From: CAVHIG01 sp963636105
GTDB lineage: Bacteria; Bacillota; Clostridia; Peptostreptococcales; Anaerovoracaceae
Assembly: GCA_963636105.1 (NCBI GenBank)
Contig: CAVHIG010000029.1
Coordinates: 1 to 23,490, forward strand
DNA length: 23,490 nt
Direction: 5' to 3'
Shown here: positions 8,561 to 15,815 of the stretch, one piece after another
Numbering within the stretch: the first letter of the stretch is position 1
Layout of the letters: the number at the start of each line of letters is the position of its first letter
Program-made: the position numbers and the translations under genes
Notes under the pieces: generated by a model
Database searches by the model: none
What the model was told of the DNA's origin: nothing
The model's input: the letters and a program-made list of their open reading frames with translations, nothing else

Positions 8561-8965
8561 TTAGTTGTATGCCTGATCATATATGAGCATAGCCATCTCA
8601 CCTTGCGGCGCGCTCTCCTCTCCGATGTAGACATATTGATCCGCCGTCGGGTAGACCATGCCGATCTCGTTTTGCGCTCTCTCCTCAACTGTTGAGATGC
8701 TTACAGCACTCTTTATCTTTACATTTAGATTTTCAATCTCTCCCTGAAGCGTGCTGTTTTCCTTTATGATCTGATTTATTTCATATTTTACACCGGCCGC
8801 ATAAGCAGTACTTATGACAAGCAATACGCAAAGGAAACCCGCGATTACTGTCAAAAAAAGAAGCCTTGCTTTATCCTTTCGCGTCAGAAGAGAAGAAGTC
8901 GCCGGCCTGCGTACGACCTGCGTGCTTTCGCTATAATTTTTTTGACTAAGATGTGCCGTTTTCAT
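8561..8965 (-). CDS. ftsL: FtsL-like septum protein
   Basis: A 134-residue bitopic protein: basic cytoplasmic N-terminus, one transmembrane helix at about residues 34-57 (LLFLTVIAGFLCVLLVIST), then an extracytoplasmic stretch with heptad-like character (INQIIKENSTLQGEIENLNVKI) expected to form a coiled coil. This is the architecture of FtsL/DivIC, which bridge the divisome and the FtsW-PBP synthase. Primary sequence is poorly conserved in this family, so the call rests on architecture plus its fixed position between rsmH and the PBP gene. The ribosome site GGAG overlaps the rsmH stop codon, so translation is probably coupled. Confidence 0.85.
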   Translation of the reverse strand: MKTAHLSQKNYSESTQVVRRPATSSLLTRKDKARLLFLTVIAGFLCVLLVISTAYAAGVKYEINQIIKENSTLQGEIENLNVKIKSAVSISTVEERAQNEIGMVYPTADQYVYIGEESAPQGEMAMLIYDQAYN

Positions 8966-8971
8966 TTCAAA

Positions 8972-9910
8972 TTACTCCAATTTCTCCGCTACGCGAAGCT
9001 TTGCGCTTCGTGCTCTGGGATTTACATTCAGCTCCTCTGTACCAGGGACTATCGGTTTTCCCGTTATTCTTTCTATATCCGCTTTTTTGCCGCACACGCA
9101 TACAGGAAACTCCGGCGGGCAGGTGCACGGATTCGCTCGTCTGGCGAAGATTTCCTTTACTATGCGATCTTCCAGGGAATGGAAGGTTATTATGCAAAGT
9201 CTTCCGCCCGGCCTCAAGCAGTCGCAGAATTCATCCACTGCCCGGCTAAGGCCTCCAAGCTCATCATTTACTTCTATTCTTATGGCCTGAAAAGTGCGTT
9301 TTGCGGGATGCGGCCCCTCGCGCCTTGCGGCAGCCGGTATCGCGGCTTTTATAATATCCACAAGCTGCTCCGTATCCTCGATAGCGCCTTTCTTCCTTGC
9401 CTTCACTATAAAGTCCGCTATTCGCGACGCCCACTTTTCCTCACCATATTTTTTTATAATATCATGCAGCTCTTCCTTGCTGTAGGTATTCACCACATCG
9501 TAGGCACTGAAATCGTCATCCGCATTCATGCGCATATCAAGAGGTGCCTTCTGCATGTAGGAAAAGCCCCTTTCGCCATTGTCCAGCTGAAATGAGGATA
9601 CGCCCAAATCAAGCAGCGCGCCGTCTATACCCTCTATGCCGTTTTCAGAAAGGACACTCTTTACATTTTCATAATTGCTCTGCGCAAAGATTTTGCGGCA
9701 CGGAAACTCTCTAAGCCTCGCGCTCGCGGCATTCAAGGCGTCCTTATCTCTGTCTATTCCGATGAGTAGACCCTTTTCTGAAAGTCTGCCGCAAATACCG
9801 GCAGAATGTCCTCCGCCGCCAAGTGTGCCATCGACGTAAATTCCGTCCGGCTTTATATTCAGATTTTCCATGCACTCCGAAAAGAGCACCGATGTATGCT
9901 TAAATTCCAT
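8972..9910 (-). CDS. rsmH: RsmH (MraW), 16S rRNA m4C1402 methyltransferase
   Basis: An S-adenosylmethionine-dependent methyltransferase that N4-methylates C1402 in the decoding centre of 16S rRNA. Motifs run in family order: FKHTSVLF at the start, the SAM loop VDGTLGGGGHS (about 26-36), GIDRDKDAL, DGALLDLGVSSFQLD, RGFSY, PLDMRMN, and ITFHSLEDRIVK near the C-terminus. The ATG at 9910 gives the canonical MEFKHTSVL opening and 312 residues; the frame extends to a TTG at 9931, but the added MPRRWYN is not family-like. It overlaps the end of mraZ by 11 nt. There are Cys residues in a CTCPPEFPVCVCG segment, common in this family. Confidence 0.96.
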   Translation of the reverse strand: MEFKHTSVLFSECMENLNIKPDGIYVDGTLGGGGHSAGICGRLSEKGLLIGIDRDKDALNAASARLREFPCRKIFAQSNYENVKSVLSENGIEGIDGALLDLGVSSFQLDNGERGFSYMQKAPLDMRMNADDDFSAYDVVNTYSKEELHDIIKKYGEEKWASRIADFIVKARKKGAIEDTEQLVDIIKAAIPAAARREGPHPAKRTFQAIRIEVNDELGGLSRAVDEFCDCLRPGGRLCIITFHSLEDRIVKEIFARRANPCTCPPEFPVCVCGKKADIERITGKPIVPGTEELNVNPRARSAKLRVAEKLE

Positions 9911-10331
9911 ATTGTACCATCGCCTTGGCAAAATCCGCAGGATTCATAAGCGCGGAGTCCTCTGCGTCCTCCCAAAGATCCCTGCTCCAAATCTCAACCT
10001 TATCATTTAGACCGACCGTAACAAGATCCTTTTCTATATGCGCATACTCCCTTAGCTCCTGAGGAATCGTAATTCTCCCCTGCTTATCTATCTCACATTC
10101 CACTGCATTTGCGTAGAAATGCCTTACGAAGCGTCTCGCCCCGGGATCCGCAGTCGGAAGAGCCGATAGCTTTTTTCTGAAGCTATCCCAGGTATCCATA
10201 GGATAAATGTATAGACATTCATCCATGCCCCGCGTAAGGACGCAGCTATTTCCGAGCTCCTCCCTAATCTTTGAAGGAATGATCATTCTGCACTTCGCGT
10301 CTATGGAGTTTTTGTAATTTCCCATTAGCAT
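9900..10331 (-). CDS. mraZ: MraZ, transcriptional regulator of the dcw operon
   Basis: A 143-residue protein with two SpoVT/AbrB-like half-domains, each with the family DxxxR motif: DAKCRMIIPSKIREEL at about 12-27 and DKQGRITIPQELREYA in the second half. MraZ proteins form ring oligomers and bind tandem repeats in their own promoter to control the dcw operon; matching repeats are present just upstream (10366-10390). It is the first gene of the operon, as expected. GGAGGAG at 10339-10345 supports the first ATG. Length matches the family. Confidence 0.97.
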   Translation of the reverse strand: MLMGNYKNSIDAKCRMIIPSKIREELGNSCVLTRGMDECLYIYPMDTWDSFRKKLSALPTADPGARRFVRHFYANAVECEIDKQGRITIPQELREYAHIEKDLVTVGLNDKVEIWSRDLWEDAEDSALMNPADFAKAMVQYGI

Positions 10332-10360
10332 AGAGCCACTCCTCCAGGATAATTATAGTC

Positions 10361-10396
10361 TACGTCCACTATACCCCACTTTGCTCCACTTTTCAA
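10361..10396 (-). promoter_or_regulatory. dcw operon promoter with MraZ operator
   Basis: On the minus strand TTGAAA (10391-10396), a 17-nt spacer and TATAGT (10368-10373) form a good sigma-A promoter, placing transcription start near 10361 and leaving a leader of about 30 nt. Three AGTGG boxes (CCACT on plus at 10366, 10376 and 10386) repeat at exactly 10 bp through the spacer and -10. A looser fourth lies at 10407. MraZ is known to bind short tandem boxes spaced 10 bp apart, so autoregulation is the natural reading. Confidence 0.82.
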
Positions 10397-10451
10397 CCTC
10401 AAGCAACCACTTTTGTGATTTCTAAGGCATTTTTTGTACGGATTTTTGAAC

Positions 10452-10511
10452 ATAAAAAAACACGCGTTCGCAGCATTCCACAACATATGGTGTTTGTGCT
10501 CCGCGTGTTTT
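10452..10511 (-). terminator. Terminator of the Tad-like operon
   Basis: Read on the minus strand, AAAACACGCG (10511-10502) and CGCGTGTTTT (10466-10457) pair, and the run of T continues through 10454. The interior can fold further (CACAA/TTGTG). It begins 23 nt after the last pilin-like gene and insulates the dcw promoter from the upstream operon. Confidence 0.85.
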
Positions 10512-10533
10512 CAAAATGTAGTTGCTTTCAGAT

Positions 10534-10986
10534 TTACAGGCTCTTTAGCTCGTAGCAGGCCTGTCTCTCCACTTCTGTCACCTCGAGAAACGGAAGCCCG
10601 AACAAATCCTCCGTCTCAAGCTCGATTGTGGCAGTTACCGCAGGATAAGGGTAACTGTACTCGGCATCCGCCGACGTAAAATCATTTACATTGTCATCCT
10701 TGAATTTCAACGTACATACAGCATTCTTTACATTGCTCTTGAAAGCATCCTCCAAAATGTGCTTTGTGTACTTTTCGGCATATTTTCTCCCTGCTTCCTG
10801 GTCAAAGACGAGTCGCCCATTTCCGTATTCTTCCATGTCCAAAAGCAGAGCCGCACCTCCCGCACATTCCTCGCAGGCTTCCTTGAGCACTGTCTGCATA
10901 TGCACATACGCACTCATATCCCCCTGATAGCTTGTAAAACTCAAGCCTACGGTAAACAGCGCCAAAAATACTATAAATACCTTCAT
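10534..10986 (-). CDS. Pilin-like membrane-anchored protein, last gene of the Tad-like operon
   Basis: A 150-residue protein of unrecognised family. It opens MKVFIVFLALFTVGLSF, a hydrophobic helix right at the N-terminus, followed by a soluble domain with a Cys pair (CEEC, about residues 38-41) and two more Cys residues (CTLKF and a Cys near the end). The N-terminal MKxFIV opening echoes the three genes upstream. Such a short N-terminal helix with an extracellular domain fits a minor pilin or pseudopilin, or a TadE-like assembly protein, but no domain is recognised. AGGAAAG precedes the ATG. It starts 9 nt after the previous stop and is followed by the operon terminator. Function is inferred from context only. 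Confidence 0.8.
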   Translation of the reverse strand: MKVFIVFLALFTVGLSFTSYQGDMSAYVHMQTVLKEACEECAGGAALLLDMEEYGNGRLVFDQEAGRKYAEKYTKHILEDAFKSNVKNAVCTLKFKDDNVNDFTSADAEYSYPYPAVTATIELETEDLFGLPFLEVTEVERQACYELKSL

Positions 10987-10995
10987 CCCGCTTTC

Positions 10996-11403
10996 CTATA
11001 TCCTTTCGCTTGCAGTATAGCTGTCAATTATATATGTATAGCTATTTTCTCTGTCGGAAATTCCGAAAATTCCGGCACCTGCCATAACATTTTTCATAGG
11101 CACAGCTACTCTGTAATATATGAGTCTGTCCTCCTCCGTATCGGCATAACGATATTTTATCTCATTTTCCGTCACGAATTCCACCTCTGAAACATCTACA
11201 CCGGCGGCCTTTGCTATATCCGCCTTCACCCTTTTGACATTTTCCTCCGTGAAGCAGCCGTCCTGCTTTGCCTGCTCCTTTGCCCCATATACTATGGCCT
11301 GTATCTGATCCACGGCCGCCCCGGTACGTTGATCATAAGCTATCTGTACCATAAATATCAAAAGTATCGGCAATACTGCCATCAGCACAATAAACTGCTT
11401 CAT
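10996..11403 (-). CDS. Pilin-like membrane-anchored protein
   Basis: A 135-residue protein that starts MKQFIVLMAVLPILLIFMVQI, one hydrophobic helix, then a helical and mixed soluble domain. The segment ENVKRVKADIAKAAGVDVSEVEF looks like a small alpha/beta unit. The ATG at 11403 is preferred over one 15 nt upstream because GGGGAGA stands before it and because it restores the MKQxIV opening shared with the neighbouring genes. No known domain is recognised. Position in the Tad-like operon suggests a minor pilin or assembly protein. Confidence 0.8.
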   Translation of the reverse strand: MKQFIVLMAVLPILLIFMVQIAYDQRTGAAVDQIQAIVYGAKEQAKQDGCFTEENVKRVKADIAKAAGVDVSEVEFVTENEIKYRYADTEEDRLIYYRVAVPMKNVMAGAGIFGISDRENSYTYIIDSYTASERI

Positions 11404-11431
11404 CTCTCTTCTCCCCATTTTTCGCCGCGCG

Positions 11432-11578
11432 CTATGGGCTGTAAGTCCTTACTTCTATGCCCGCGCGCCACACATCTGACAATGACGCCATCAGCGAATC
11501 TTCACCCGGCCCCGCGATGACGCCGTAGATAAAAAGGCCCAAGGCTATCATCGCCGCCATCACTATGAGCTGCTTCAT
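11432..11578 (-). CDS. 48-residue pilin-like peptide (second small gene)
   Basis: A short open frame beginning MKQLIVMAAMIALGLFIYG and ending in a polar tail (GEDSLMASLSDVWRAG...). AGAGGT lies upstream. It has the size and one-helix form of Flp-type pilins and shares its opening with the next gene, yet lacks the classic Flp prepilin signature (Gly cleavage site followed by Glu and Tyr). It starts 11 nt after the stop of the gene at 11589 and ends 29 nt before the start at 11403. It is likely a structural subunit or a TadE-like partner; function unproven. Confidence 0.8.
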   Translation of the reverse strand: MKQLIVMAAMIALGLFIYGVIAGPGEDSLMASLSDVWRAGIEVRTYSP

Positions 11579-11588
11579 GCGCCTACCT

Positions 11589-11735
11589 CTACAGGGTAAT
11601 ATCCGCCTTAAGCGTATTCAGAGCCGTCGTCGTAGCCGTGCCCAGCGCCTCCACATCATCATCAAAGCCCATCACTACCGCCGCAATGGCCAGACCGAGT
11701 ATTACCATAGAAATCATTACAATAATCTGCTTCAT
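11589..11735 (-). CDS. 48-residue Flp-pilin-like peptide (first small gene)
   Basis: A short open frame opening MKQIIVMISMVILGLAIAAVV, then a polar tail with GFDDDVEALGTATTTALNTLK. AGGGAGGAATTGAG before the ATG is the strongest ribosome site of the four small genes, which fits a product needed in bulk, such as the major pilin. Length, hydrophobic N-terminal helix and small C-terminal tail are like Flp pilins. The usual prepilin cleavage motif is not evident, so processing is uncertain. It lies directly after the TadC-like gene. Confidence 0.82.
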   Translation of the reverse strand: MKQIIVMISMVILGLAIAAVVMGFDDDVEALGTATTTALNTLKADITL

Positions 11736-11769
11736 CTCAATTCCTCCCTGAATCCTTCTTTAATCTTTT

Positions 11770-12426
11770 CTAAAACATCAAACTTAAAATTTCGCGCTGC
11801 TGCATAAAGTATGCGGTATATATAAAGTTTAGAAATACCGCCATCACATTTACAACAACAGGCAGATATATAAGATCCGACACCGTCTCATCAATCCGCT
11901 TTTGTTCGGTCTTTACAGCTTCCTTGATGGTCTTTTGGTGTGAGATCAATATCTCGATAAGCTCTGTCGGCGCAATTTCATCCCATTTCAGTAAAAATCC
12001 GCCAAATTCTCTCCCCATGGGAGTATCCACTCCTTGAAAAAAGGCCTCCGCTGCCTCCTCACGCCTGTCAAGGCGCAAAAGTCTCAGAAAGTTTATATAT
12101 ACAGGCTGCAGCACTCCCTCCTTTTCGGCAAGCATGCTCACCGCGGCATCGGCGCTCCTGTCCTTTGCGTTTCCTATGGAGACCATGTTTCTCAGCATCG
12201 ACAGCCCCTCGTAGATCTCCCTGTCTATAATCCTTCTCTCCCTCTCCTTATATGCCTTTGTGCCCGTAATCCGGCTTTTCAAGAGGCCGCCCTTTTCCTT
12301 TACGGCTTTTCCTGCCGCGGAAACTGCGCGAGCCTCCGCAAGTCGCCCGTTTCCACCTTTGAGGAGGCAGAGGCCGGCGATAAAGAGCAGGGCACATGCG
12401 ATATATATACCCCAGGTATAATTCAT
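11770..12426 (-). CDS. TadC-like inner-membrane protein
   Basis: A 218-residue protein with a transmembrane helix at each end (YTWGIYIACALLFIAGLCLL near the start; LPVVVNVMAVFLNFIYTAYF near the end) around a helical cytoplasmic domain. It follows the TadB gene, where TadC normally sits, but it is shorter than typical TadC and lacks a clear second half, so it may be a reduced platform protein. The ATG at 12426 is chosen, with GAGGT 7 nt upstream; a GTG 9 nt earlier is possible. Residues about 24-46 (GNGRLAEARAVSAA...) contain the same GNG...AVSA signature as MurF and the ABC subunit, encoded by a palindromic pair at 12317-12356. Confidence 0.72.
   Translation of the reverse strand: MNYTWGIYIACALLFIAGLCLLKGGNGRLAEARAVSAAGKAVKEKGGLLKSRITGTKAYKERERRIIDREIYEGLSMLRNMVSIGNAKDRSADAAVSMLAEKEGVLQPVYINFLRLLRLDRREEAAEAFFQGVDTPMGREFGGFLLKWDEIAPTELIEILISHQKTIKEAVKTEQKRIDETVSDLIYLPVVVNVMAVFLNFIYTAYFMQQREILSLMF
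12317..12356. repeat. In-frame palindromic element (family C) in the TadC-like gene
   Basis: GCGGAAAC (12317-12324) and GTTTCCAC (12349-12356) are inverted arms around a 24-bp centre. In the gene's frame the pair gives GNG, a spacer, then AVSA, just after the first transmembrane helix. The arms and frame match those in murF and the first ABC gene. Confidence 0.65.
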
Positions 12427-12446
12427 AATCCTCACCTCATGCTTTT

Positions 12447-13388
12447 TTAATAGTCAAAACGCTTGTTATTTACGATCTCAAGCACCACCAGATTTACAAA
12501 GAAAAGCACTATCACCAGTAGAAACATCATAAAGCCGTTCCGTGTAAAAAATTGATTTGCGCAAAACTCTCTGAAATCCATGCCAAGGTAACGCATCGAT
12601 ATAAATACCGTAAATATATACGATATGGGCACCATGAAAATGACCATTCTCATCGATTCTCCATTTAGCCTCTTTCTCTCCTCAGCCGCTACGCGTGCCT
12701 CGCGAAGCTGTATCAAAAGATCCTCAAGCGCGACTGAGATATCCATGCCGCGCACAGCTGCCATCCTGAGATCGTACGCGAGCATTCTGCCCCAATTTGT
12801 ATTTATGCCGTAGGAAAAGCTCTCTGCCGCACGCAATGCCTCCTCCTCACTTGTCATCATGCGAAATTCATAGAGCAGTCGCAAAAGTAAGCGTACGGAA
12901 TTTTTGCTCTTTTCTCTTTCATCCGCCATTTTTTCCATAGCCTCATATATATTGCAGCCGCAAATGCGATATGAGGCCAGGAGATTTCCTACAAAAATCT
13001 CGCCCTCGTAGCTTGTCTTCTTTCTTATACTCTCGAGCCTTATCCTGAGTATCATATATGGCATAGCCGCCACGCCAAGACCTATAAGCATTCCCGAAAG
13101 GAGAGACAGACTTCGCATACCCACTGCTGTGACCACTATAAAAAGCAAGCATGAGAGATATAAAAATGCGCTTCCGCTTATGACTCCGCCAAGGCATACT
13201 TCTGTGAGCCTGTCCATATGAAGCTCCAAAGCATCCTTTTTCTTCTTTTTTCTGCTCCGCCCGGAAAGGCCGCGTCGAAGCCTCATGGCCTGAAACAGCT
13301 TTTGAAAGCTGCGGCTGAAGGTCATGCAAAGTCCCGCGATTATCAAGCTGTACAAAATGCCGTTTATAATCAATGCCGCTATTTTCAT
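12447..13388 (-). CDS. tadB: TadB-like pilus assembly platform protein
   Basis: A 313-residue integral membrane protein. There is an N-terminal helix (IAALIINGILYSLIIAGLC), a basic loop RGLSGRSRKKKKKDAL, a central helix pair (about 70-115), a cytoplasmic type II secretion F-like helical domain containing EIFVGNLLASYRICGCNIYEAMEKMADE, and two C-terminal helices. TadB with TadC forms the inner-membrane platform that the TadA ATPase drives. The ATG at 13388 overlaps the TadA stop as ATGA and has GGAGG at 7 nt; an ATG 6 nt upstream is less well placed. The family call rests on topology, F-domain-like residues and position. Confidence 0.82.
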   Translation of the reverse strand: MKIAALIINGILYSLIIAGLCMTFSRSFQKLFQAMRLRRGLSGRSRKKKKKDALELHMDRLTEVCLGGVISGSAFLYLSCLLFIVVTAVGMRSLSLLSGMLIGLGVAAMPYMILRIRLESIRKKTSYEGEIFVGNLLASYRICGCNIYEAMEKMADEREKSKNSVRLLLRLLYEFRMMTSEEEALRAAESFSYGINTNWGRMLAYDLRMAAVRGMDISVALEDLLIQLREARVAAEERKRLNGESMRMVIFMVPISYIFTVFISMRYLGMDFREFCANQFFTRNGFMMFLLVIVLFFVNLVVLEIVNNKRFDY

Positions 13389-14782
13389 GCGCATCCCTCC
13401 TCCTCATTCATCGTCGATATACAATCCGGCATTTCCGCCGCAAGAGAGGCGAGTATCGATGAAAATCTCTCAAAGCCTTCAAAATCCTCCTCAATAGCGG
13501 CCGCCTTCTTGTCATCACTTATCACATTGTACCAGCTCCAGGTATCAGCTTGGAAATCATACTCGCAAAGCTTCTTTTCTCTGATTCTCTTATGCTTTTT
13601 GTCATAGCCGAGCTCGTAAATGCTTTTGAGACGCTTATTGCTTTTATCCGAAAGCTGCACAAAATGGAATATATAGTCAAAGCTTGCGGCTACCTTGCCT
13701 GCCGTAAAATCTATATCTCCGCCCAGGCTTTTTACTATCTCACCTGCCACATCATAGGCAAAATCCCTGGGATCGCCTGTATGGAAGGTGATTTTCAGCC
13801 GCCTTGTGCCCTTGCTTGCCATCTTGAGCACTGTGTCGAGCGCTATACCCTCTCTGGCCTCCGCCATTATCATATAATCCGCGTCGCTTCGAAGCAGGTT
13901 TTTTGTGATACCCTTGAGCTTTTCACCATCCGCAATAAGCTGCACGATGGGAGCCTCCGGCATGAGTATGTGAAGCGGAATTTCAGGATCTGTCTCCACC
14001 ATCACGCCCTCAAGCCGCCTGTCCTCATAGCTTTGCCAGGTGGTGAGAAAGGTGGTCTTTGCGGTCCTCACTGCCCCGGTAAAGGCTACATTGAAGCCAA
14101 GGTGCACCATTTCCTTGAAAAGCGGTATCGCGCCGCTCGGTATCGTGCCCCGCGCAGCCTGTTCCTCAAAGCTGTAGGTCGGTATGATGTAACGGCGAAA
14201 AACTATCACGTCGCGCTCGTCCTTTACCATTGCTCCGCGAAAGACTGTCACACGGGTTCCGTCAAGCATATAAAGCTCATGGCTTTCCCTGTCCATCCTC
14301 TCCTCCGGCGTGCGCAAAAGAAAGGCTCTGACAAGCTGCTTTCGCCGTTCACTTGAGATTTTTTGCGGTTGCAAGACCATTTCTCCGTTTTGCATAAAAT
14401 ATATATTTTCTCCTATGACCTTCGCGGAGCTGCTATTTTTGTATTTTTCCGAAAACCACTGGCTTATACCCGCAAGGCCAAAATTTTCATGGTAAATGCC
14501 GTCCGCAAGGCTCTCATACCAGGAAGGATATGCGGTATTGCCCGCGCCGCGCCTTTGAATCGACTCTTCGATTTTTTTCTTGAAATAGTCCACTTCATTT
14601 TTGTAACCGATGATGGCCTTCTTCTGAAGCTCAAGCGAACGCTTCATATCCTCCTGGTTTTCCTGCCACTCCGCGATGAATTCCCGAGCTATCTCCGCGC
14701 AGAGCTTATAAAAATCCTGCTCTGCCTCCGCCGTTTCCGCAGACGCGACCTTGATATAATCATCTAAATAAAATTTTTCCAT
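13385..14782 (-). CDS. tadA: TadA/CpaF-family secretion ATPase (divergent)
   Basis: A 465-residue cytoplasmic ATPase of the type II/IV secretion superfamily that powers Flp-pilus assembly. The helical N-terminal domain (about 1-100) is followed by the CpaF N-domain and the ATPase core: Walker A GAVRTAKTT at 236-244, Walker B region MIMAEAREG at 305-312, and the His-box ITFHTGDPRDF from 331. The P-loop departs from the usual GGTGSGKTT: the Gly before Lys is Ala, although the Lys and Thr remain. The catalytic Glu and the His are retained, so activity is plausible but not assured. AGAGGA precedes the ATG. It overlaps the CpaE-like gene upstream by 23 nt. Confidence 0.88.
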   Translation of the reverse strand: MEKFYLDDYIKVASAETAEAEQDFYKLCAEIAREFIAEWQENQEDMKRSLELQKKAIIGYKNEVDYFKKKIEESIQRRGAGNTAYPSWYESLADGIYHENFGLAGISQWFSEKYKNSSSAKVIGENIYFMQNGEMVLQPQKISSERRKQLVRAFLLRTPEERMDRESHELYMLDGTRVTVFRGAMVKDERDVIVFRRYIIPTYSFEEQAARGTIPSGAIPLFKEMVHLGFNVAFTGAVRTAKTTFLTTWQSYEDRRLEGVMVETDPEIPLHILMPEAPIVQLIADGEKLKGITKNLLRSDADYMIMAEAREGIALDTVLKMASKGTRRLKITFHTGDPRDFAYDVAGEIVKSLGGDIDFTAGKVAASFDYIFHFVQLSDKSNKRLKSIYELGYDKKHKRIREKKLCEYDFQADTWSWYNVISDDKKAAAIEEDFEGFERFSSILASLAAEMPDCISTMNEEEGCA

Positions 14783-15548
14783 GGCCTTTCCTCTTTTTAT
14801 TCATAGGCGGAAAACCCGCTGCTTCTGCGATTTCACCGGCCAATGCTCTTATATCGCGTGAGAATTTGTCGTTTTCAAATTCAAGCAGGCTCTTGTAATT
14901 TATGTCAGCCTCGCGCCCGTACTGTGAGCGTTCGACCTTTCGTATGCGTTCATCGGATATTTCAAGCCTTTTGGATATGTACTTCATTGTATAGGCATCG
15001 GCTGCCGAATACTTATTTATGACATATTTTCCAAAGCTTATCCCTACCTTGTCGTAAACTGCGCGGATTCTCTCAAAGCGTTTCAGGCAGCTCTCCTCCT
15101 GGACGAGTACCAGATAATTTTCACGGCCTGCCAGCAGACCGCCGAAGGCCAGACCGTTGTCGAGGCGACTGCCTGTGTCCGCAATTATGAGGCGAAAGCT
15201 GTCAGCTATATTTTCAAGCAGTCTCTCCGCCGTTTCCGGAAAGTAATAGCGCTCGGAAAGCTCGTCTGCGACGCCCGATATGAAGTAAAAATTTTCACGT
15301 CTGGCGCTCGGCCGAAGCAGGCTTCTATCGACATTTATGCCGCTGTCAAGCTGCATTTTGAAGGCTTCTATGGGTACGGTATCCTCGCACATGTAGTTGT
15401 TGCTTGGATTTCCGTTTAGCGACAGAAACAGAATTTTTTCGTCCGGGAATTCATCAGCCAAAGTCTCTGCTACACATTGTGCCAGCATAGTGCAGCCCGT
15501 CTTGCTGTCCGCCCCATGAAAAGTATACATATTATCCGTATTTTTCAA
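14760..15548 (-). CDS. CpaE/TadZ-like (MinD-type) ATPase with degenerate P-loop
   Basis: A 262-residue protein resembling the ParA/MinD-like ATPases CpaE/TadZ that place Tad pilus machines in the cell. The N-terminal FHGADSKTGCTMLAQCVAETLA occupies the deviant Walker A position: the signature Lys (SKTG) is present but the second P-loop Lys is Cys (GCT instead of GKT). LIIADTGSRLDNGL at about 120-133 is the Walker A-prime/switch region with its Asp. CpaE-family members often carry altered loops. The start is a TTG with AAGGTGAG 6 nt upstream; the next in-frame ATG (15530) has no ribosome site. A 267-bp repeat-filled gap separates it from the CpaB-like gene. Confidence 0.78.
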   Translation of the reverse strand: MKNTDNMYTFHGADSKTGCTMLAQCVAETLADEFPDEKILFLSLNGNPSNNYMCEDTVPIEAFKMQLDSGINVDRSLLRPSARRENFYFISGVADELSERYYFPETAERLLENIADSFRLIIADTGSRLDNGLAFGGLLAGRENYLVLVQEESCLKRFERIRAVYDKVGISFGKYVINKYSAADAYTMKYISKRLEISDERIRKVERSQYGREADINYKSLLEFENDKFSRDIRALAGEIAEAAGFPPMNKKRKGHGKILFR

Positions 15549-15595
15549 CTTTATCTCACCTTTCTGTTTTTTAGCCGCTAGCTGTTAGCTAGCGC

Positions 15596-15622
15596 TAGCT
15601 TTTCGGCTCTGCCGAAAAGCTA
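15596..15622. terminator. Perfect 12-bp hairpin between cpaB-like and cpaE-like genes
   Basis: TAGCTTTTCGGC (15596-15607) and GCCGAAAAGCTA (15611-15622) pair fully around a TCT loop. On the plus strand CATTTTTG follows; on the minus strand, the direction of the operon, no T-run follows but GCTAGC-type palindromes do. It may be a processing or attenuation hairpin within the operon rather than a full stop. Confidence 0.5.
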
Positions 15623-15628
15623 CATTTT

Positions 15629-15815
15629 TGCAAGTCATTCCGATGCAGCGAGGCCTAAGCTGCCTGAGGGACCAATCTACCAGTTTTTCAATACGCAGTG
15701 AGGCCTAAGCTGCCTGAGGGACCATGTGCAAGTCGATTTGGTCCCGAAGGTAGGTGTAGGCCGAACATCCATGTGCAAGTCGATTCGGTCCCGAAGGTAG
15801 GTGTAGGCCGAACCT
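15629..15815. repeat. Family-B hairpin repeat downstream of the cpaB-like gene
   Basis: The left-arm module GCAGYGAGGCCTAAGCTGCC appears twice (15645 and 15695). The loop/right-arm module beginning CCATGTGCAAGTCGATT and ending TAGGTGTAGGCCGAAC appears twice with a 47-bp period (15722 and 15769). GAGGGACC pairs with GGTCCCGA. The final copy abuts the gene stop at 15816, as the copy at 6466 does for ftsI. Compared with that copy an A:T pair in the stem is replaced by G:C on both sides. Confidence 0.85.

Noticed and set aside
14729..14745. GCGGAAACGGCGGAG in the tadA N-terminus, and a similar site near 15232 in the cpaE-like gene
   Set aside because: Only one arm is present and the encoded AETAE/PETAE could be ordinary coding sequence; not counted as elements, though they may be relics.
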